From contig JAESIW010000138.1 of NCBI GenBank assembly GCA_016802295.1, positions 939,904 to 1,003,903 of the forward strand: a DNA stretch of 64,000 nt, given 5' to 3'. The notes under the pieces are model-generated. The model did not search any database. It was not told the origin of the DNA and saw only the letters and a list, made by a program, of their open reading frames with translations. Each line of letters begins with the position of its first letter. The first letter of the stretch is position 1. The position numbers and the translations under genes are program-made. Shown here piece after piece: positions 56,667 through 64,000 of the stretch. The stretch is from Brachionus rotundiformis (taxonomy: Eukaryota > Rotifera > Eurotatoria > Ploima > Brachionidae).

Positions 56667-57194
56667 ATTTAAAGTTTTGATTAATTTTGTAGAATTAAAA
56701 TTTTTTTAATAATAAATATATTTGGTGCAAATCTTTATTAAAAAAACTATATATTATTTTTATTGTCAAAAACTTAACAGAATTAATTGATAATTGCTAA
56801 ATTTTTAAAACCAAGTTGACACGACTATTTTACCACGGATTTGATTGTGTAGACCAAGATAAGATTATTAGTCATTTTTTAGCCGGATTATTTGATAAGA
56901 TGTTAATACTTCGAACCTTTCATTTTTATACTTTTGTTTTCTTAAATAAAAAATATTTTTTCAAAACAAAAAGCAATCAAATTTGGTACAACTGGATTTG
57001 TAAAAAAGTTCTAAGACAAATTAAATGGTCAACTTGAACAAAATATAAAAAAAAATCATTAATTTGATTTACCTATATTTTTTTGAATAAATTTACAACT
57101 GACCATTAAAATTATTATAATTTTTTTATTCGGAGACCTTTGCTAAAATTATTTTCAACCCAACAAAAAAATTTAGATTAATTCTAGCTAAAAA
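56667..57194. other. Intergenic spacer
   Basis: AT-rich 3' flank of UBE2J1 and promoter side of the dispanin gene. An acceptor-like TTCTAG lies 8 bp before the next ATG. No gene seen. Confidence 0.5.
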
Positions 57195-57707
57195 ATGAAT
57201 CAATCACGACAACTGGACAACGAGAGTAGATATGGATACGGAGGCTACAATCCTAATTTAACCAATAATTACAGCAATTATGGCAAGACATATTCCGGGT
57301 TTATACCTGGTAATGTTGGACAGTATAATCCGAATTTTACTGGAAATTATGGGTCAAATTTTGAGAAGGCCTATTCGGTTGTGAACACAGAACCAGTTAC
57401 TATTAGCAAAGAAGGTCCGATTATTCTGGTTGATCCAATCTTAGAAACTCATGTCAAGTCTTATTTAACATGGTCATTGTTTAATGTTTTTTTTTGTTGT
57501 TTTTTTGGTGGCGTGGTGACCACAATCATGTCATGTAAAATAATGGACTTGAATGATAACAAAGAGTATAAAAGTGCTTTGAAATTATCTGGAAAGGTTC
57601 TGATCGCCAACATGGCTGTAAGTGCTCTTGGTGCACTTATCTTTTTAATTGTATTTCCTTATGCTTATGTTGCCATTTATCCTTTTTTACCAAAGATAAA
57701 TTGGTAA
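57195..57707 (+). CDS. Dispanin / CD225 (IFITM-like) membrane protein
   Basis: Single-exon protein of 170 residues. The N-terminal 75 residues are Tyr/Asn/Gly-rich and repeat a GYNPN/QYNPNFT-type motif. The CD225 domain covers about 90-155: YLTWSLFNVFFCCFFGG (paired Cys, the usual palmitoylation site), SCKIMDLNDNKEYKSALKLSGKV (conserved loop between membrane segments) and a second hydrophobic segment NMAVSALGALIFLIVF. Family members sit in plasma or endosomal membranes and influence fusion or trafficking; the vertebrate antiviral role should not be assumed here. Confidence 0.88.
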   Translation: MNQSRQLDNESRYGYGGYNPNLTNNYSNYGKTYSGFIPGNVGQYNPNFTGNYGSNFEKAYSVVNTEPVTISKEGPIILVDPILETHVKSYLTWSLFNVFFCCFFGGVVTTIMSCKIMDLNDNKEYKSALKLSGKVLIANMAVSALGALIFLIVFPYAYVAIYPFLPKINW

Positions 57708-58648
57708 AAGTTAAATTAATTTTTGTCATTTTTTTTCAACTTTTTTTATTTAGTGTTAGAATTTTATTTTTTTTGTAAATAAAATATCTAAATTTTAAAC
57801 CTATTCAGACTTATATCATTATCTAATATACAATAAATAATTAAGATAAATAAAGATAATGTTAATTATAAAGACATTTTTTATTCACATAAATGTTATT
57901 TTATGTTCCAAGATTTTTAAAAAAAAAAGATTATTAAACAGATAAAAACTTTAGTTCGTGAATATTTTCCTTGTCAGAAAATGGTCAAGCGATTATTTTT
58001 TAATTTTAAATATTTGTTTGCTAATTATAAAACCTTTTACCTAGACAAAAATTTCCCTAATCCTTTATGAAAATAAAATGTCAAATAAAGTGATAAATGT
58101 TTCTTTGAAAATTTGTACCAAAATGTATAAGCTCACGTTTTAAAGCATAATTTCGATCATATAAAAAAATGCTTGGCAAAAATCAACAAATTGACGCTCA
58201 AAGGAATACTTATTCCAATATTTACTAAAAGCTTTTTCAAAAATTAAATGTACTCGATTTGGCAATTATGGAACACTTTTGACTCTAAGCAATAACAAAA
58301 AAAAAAGAGAATTAAAAAATTATAATTTGGTTTTATATTTTTATTATAAATCATATAATTAAAAAATCGAAAAAAAAAAAAAGTTAAATCTAAAATGAAA
58401 AAAAAATGGCCACACATTTCGAAGAGCTCAATTTTCGATCTAATACTATCTCAAAAATCTCAGCTCAAAGAATATCTTTAAGTTTCGACTAAATTAATTT
58501 TCCCTATTAAGAAAAATTTTATTCTCTAATTTAAATAATAATTGAGTTAATAATGGACCCTAAATGAAGAACAAAATTTACTGTATTTTTTTAAAATCAG
58601 AGTCCTTCTTATATACATCATAGATAGAATAAAATGATGAATGATAGT
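57708..58648. other. Convergent intergenic region
   Basis: Lies between the stops of the dispanin and CLIC genes. AT-rich with A/T homopolymers near 58300-58400; no feature recognised. Confidence 0.5.
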
Positions 58649-59404
58649 CTAATCAGTCTCTACTATCTCAGGTATGGTCAGAGTAGTAGAGGCTCTTTGT
58701 AGAGTTGGATTCTTTCCCAAAGGCTTTAGGGCCGTTTTGCCTTCATAATGCAAAATAATGTCTTGATCGTATGGACACGATTCTCTGAACGCCTTGGTAT
58801 CATAGCAATTGGCAATGTACTTCCATAGAGCAGTGAATTCGCTCGGTATCTCAAAGTTTCGGTAGGCTTTGCCAGCAATGCGTATGTGCTGCAGTTTGGG
58901 CATCACGTCACAATCAATCAGGGTCATTTCACTGCCGGACAAAAATTGACTCCCATTTTGATCCAAAAAGTCATTTATTCTCTTCAATTCGCCAAGTAGT
59001 TGCCTCTCTTTGGTCTGAACAGTCTGGTCCACCGCCTTCAAATAGGCATTAAACTTGATGTAAATATCACTGCACACATTCTCTGCTTGCTTGTCCGAGG
59101 TCAAGTCTAGCGCATTGAATCTGCTGGTTATGTACTGCTCTATGCGCAGATTGTCCGTGAGAACCACATTCTCTTGTACGAGCACGACCACTGGTGGCGT
59201 GGCATGGTACTCCTTGAACTCAGGCTCCGGGTTTTTCATGTTGACCGGAAAGACGGTGAGTGCCAACTCTTTGGCCTCGGACTTAAGAAACAGAACCATG
59301 AACCATCGCTGGCATATTGGACACGAGCTCTTGTGACTATTGTCCATTATGGAACGCTTGACAAATAGCTGAACATGGGGAATCTGTCCGTCTTCGCCGC
59401 TCAT
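58649..59404 (-). CDS. CLIC: Chloride intracellular channel / glutaredoxin-like GST-fold protein (CLIC)
   Basis: 251 residues in one coding exon. The ATG at 59404 follows an acceptor-like GCTTTGCCAAG at a distance of 9 bases, so a 5' exon or leader splice is likely. Thioredoxin-like N-terminal half: HVQLFVKRS, then SCPICQRWFMVLFLK with Cys28-x2-Cys31, and PPVVVL. The helical GST C-terminal half has KFNAYLKAVD, FLSGSEMTLIDCDVMPKLQHIRI, IPSEFTALWKYI and FRESCPYDQDIILHYE, all in CLIC order. The second cysteine of CPIC is absent in most vertebrate CLICs (C-P-F-S) and in several invertebrate ones, which suggests a dithiol redox site. GC content is higher than in the surrounding DNA. Confidence 0.92.
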   Translation of the reverse strand: MSGEDGQIPHVQLFVKRSIMDNSHKSSCPICQRWFMVLFLKSEAKELALTVFPVNMKNPEPEFKEYHATPPVVVLVQENVVLTDNLRIEQYITSRFNALDLTSDKQAENVCSDIYIKFNAYLKAVDQTVQTKERQLLGELKRINDFLDQNGSQFLSGSEMTLIDCDVMPKLQHIRIAGKAYRNFEIPSEFTALWKYIANCYDTKAFRESCPYDQDIILHYEGKTALKPLGKNPTLQRASTTLTIPEIVETD

Positions 59405-61780
59405 GTTTATCAACTTGGCAAAGCTTTATCTATGACAAAAAATTTTTTTTTCTTGAGTCAATTTCTAAATTTATAAAACTCTAGTCTGTATTCTAATAAT
59501 ATAAATACAAATATATTCTAGACTAATTAAAGAGAAAAAAAATAATAATAAATTGACTAAGTGACCAAAGAGCCTAATCTTTAGGATGAATAAATTTTGG
59601 AGATAATTTTGCAATCATTTTTAAAAATAATTAAGAATAAAGATTGACTTTTTGAATAATATTTTCGTAGACATTAAAAGGATTTAGTCAAAGTTAATGA
59701 TGAGATTTAGGGCCCAAAATATACCCGTACATTTTTCCTCATTGATTCTAATTGATCAAAATCAAATTCAAATATAAAGTATAAAACAAAAATAAAAATA
59801 ATAATAATAACAATAATAATAATAATAAAATAAAAACATTTTTCAATATTTGCATTTATTTCAAATTTAAAAATTAAAATTAAATTCTAAATGTATACTT
59901 AAATAAATTAATAAGCATTTTTTTTAAAATACAGTAAATAATTGTCTTTTAGAATCAGAAATGTTCATTTTATTTCCCAAATATCCATTCTCTTAAGCTA
60001 ACCTAGATTAGTCTATACATTAATAAATCAAATTTGGGTTAGTGAAATTATTAAGGTCACCAAAATTAGTGGTAAATGTATACGTGTGATTCCGGCAAAG
60101 GCACGGATTCAATTAGCTTTCTAACAATTGATATCTTTCTACTTTCTTGTTCTTTCTCATCTTAAATAGGGCCATTAGAGTCCATTGTCCGCATTCTTGA
60201 GATTATTTAACAAGATTATCGTCGAACAGCATTCTATACCTTAATCTAACTCGGATCAAAAATATTTTTCTTATTTTTTTTTATTTTTTGATAAAAACAA
60301 TTTTCAAACTTTCCAAATTTACCTTTGTTAATTCTAAAGTTTCGAGAAAAAACTAACCTATTTCTTAAAAAATAATAACAACAGTACTTTAAATTACGTA
60401 AGTATAGAAGAAAAAATGCCATAAATTAAATATTCAATTAGGCTAAACATTTTTTAATAAACTACTACCATTAGTTTGGAATCCGTATACAAAAAAGACC
60501 TGAGAAGCAAATCAGTTTAGTTGCGTGATGCCAATGGATTGGTATAAATGAAGTTCATTTACAAACAATGGTCCTGTAATAGCTTTTCGTGACCAATTGA
60601 TTTACTAAAGATTGGAATGAGCTTCACCAAATGTCAGATAAATTGGTGTATGGAGAGAAATGGGAAAAAGAATAGACAATTTGGAATTATTGTCTCAAAT
60701 AGTCTACGTATTTCTTTGCTCTAGCTCATATTTTTTTAATAAAATAATTTAAAGACTTGTCAACCAAAGGTTATATTTTTTTTCTTATCATGTTTTACCT
60801 TTATTTTTTGAATGTCTATCAGATAAAAACTCTTACTATCTTAGTCTTAAATTATTAAAATTACTTTTTTAGCTTATCAAGAAATAAGCCTAAAAATGCC
60901 TTTAAATTAGTTTTAAAATTTAGATCTAAAATATTCCTGATAATGTTTAAGAATATTGTGTGTAATTTAGCTAATTAAAATTACCTAAATCTATCATATT
61001 GGTAAAACTTCTTTTTAATTTACCTTAAGAAATAAGTAAACACACAAATGGTCACATATTAATTGACCAAGACCAGAAAACCACTCTTGACTAGAAATAA
61101 AAATTCGAATTTGAGACTAGCTTGAGAATTTATAGGCCAAATAACCAGAATTTATATAATTATCTATAATGCTAATGCTCTTCAAGTTAAAATTAATGAA
61201 TAAAATTCAAGCTGCTCGACAATCTCTTGAAATGAAAAGATTAAAAATTAACCTTTAATAAATCAAAATATTCTTTATTTTAATATTAAAAAAAAAAAGT
61301 GAATTTTCTCTATATATTCTCTTGATAGAAAAAAGAGTTCATATTCTTAGAATAAATATAAAAACTGAACTAAATGATCCATCTATATAAGAAAATATTT
61401 TCCAAAATGACTCGTCGAAATAGCCTCAAATGAGTTATTTAGATAAAGGTTCGCTATCTTGAAAATATGCTAAGCTAAATCACCTGGTTTCATCAATTAG
61501 TTCAATGAATAATCTAACCAGTTCAAAATTATTTAAATTAAATGATTCCTTTGAAATTAATAATAATAAATTTTGATTCATATAAAAGCGAAAAATTCCG
61601 CTTTTTCCAAAAGGTTTAATGTAAATATTCAATGTCAAGTATTCAATTCAGAGCCTATAAAGTAGAGCTAAAAAGGTTTCTTTAATTATCAACCTTTTTA
61701 CGGATAATATACTCAGAAAGATTAAAAAAATATATAAATTAATTTACTATTAAGTTTTTATTAGAATATTTATTTTGAGA
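59405..61780. other. Intergenic region upstream of CLIC
   Basis: 2.4 kb of AT-rich sequence with an AAT microsatellite at about 59797-59829 and somewhat GC-richer stretches at 60040-60240 and 60475-60665 that could be CLIC promoter or 5' exon. No coding exon supported. Confidence 0.5.
59797..59829. repeat. AAT microsatellite
   Basis: Trinucleotide run of about ten AAT/ATA units with one interruption (AAC). Confidence 0.8.

Positions 61781-64000
<2,220 letters not shown>

Noticed and set aside
56816..57037. 73-codon plus-strand frame between UBE2J1 and dispanin
   Set aside because: Begins without ATG, is rich in Phe/Lys/Tyr as expected from AT-rich DNA, and shows no similarity.

Overview
The window is nuclear DNA of a small-genome animal. 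By eye it is about three quarters A+T. Every recognisable gene is metazoan: PDZ-GEF, MIOS, PIWI with a multi-Tudor partner, CLIC, ABCC, NF-YC, UBE2J1, dispanin. Most introns are only about 43 to 60 bp with plain GT..AG ends. This composition would suit a monogonont rotifer such as Brachionus or another compact spiralian, but that is an inference from style, not from a species-specific marker. Most genes are split into short exons, so I rebuilt them by joining donor and acceptor sites and checking reading phase and family similarity. All exon chains listed keep frame throughout.

Layout. 1-11016 (-): PDZ-GEF (RapGEF2/6 type), 10 exons, 3' end beyond the window, with a dead LINE fragment in one intron. 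11017-14760: non-coding, holding more LINE debris. 14761-15651 (+): NF-YC. 15932-17694 (-): PWP1, convergent with NF-YC. 18024-18354 (+): a possible tiny gene. 19885-20288 (+): a Ly6/three-finger GPI protein. 21063-22700 and 23430-24911 (-): two tandem secreted, probably GPI-anchored proteins built on a C-L-x(12)-C repeat that I do not recognise. 24912-29772: a long non-coding stretch with a three-copy repeat. 29773-31140 (+): a three-finger C2H2 protein. 31521-34992 (-): the GATOR2 subunit MIOS, 18 exons. 35616-37170: a patchwork of duplicated pieces (a copied MIOS exon, a repeat shared with the Tudor 3' flank, and a foldback element). 37201-44940 (-): a giant Tudor protein. 45484-49265 (-): PIWI, with a second foldback element of the same family in an intron. 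50174-51345: a reverse transcriptase/RNase H retroelement fragment. 51702-55120 (-): NUS1-like copy A, an RPP14-like gene and NUS1-like copy B. 55567-56666 (+): UBE2J1, divergent from NUS1 copy B. 57195-57707 (+): dispanin/CD225 protein. 58649-59404 (-): CLIC. 61781-64000 (-): ABCC transporter, C-terminal part only.

How the genes relate. PIWI and the Tudor protein lie head to tail about 0.5 kb apart. PIWI carries N-terminal RG motifs of the kind that, when methylated, bind Tudor domains, so this looks like a piRNA-pathway pair. Both NUS1 copies and UBE2J1 act at the ER and share a divergent intergenic region. Many starts have an acceptor-like AG a few bases upstream of the ATG, which suggests either 5' UTR introns or spliced-leader trans-splicing. 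The strongest candidates for something undescribed are the C-L-x(12)-C protein pair and the foldback element family with 9-bp target duplications.
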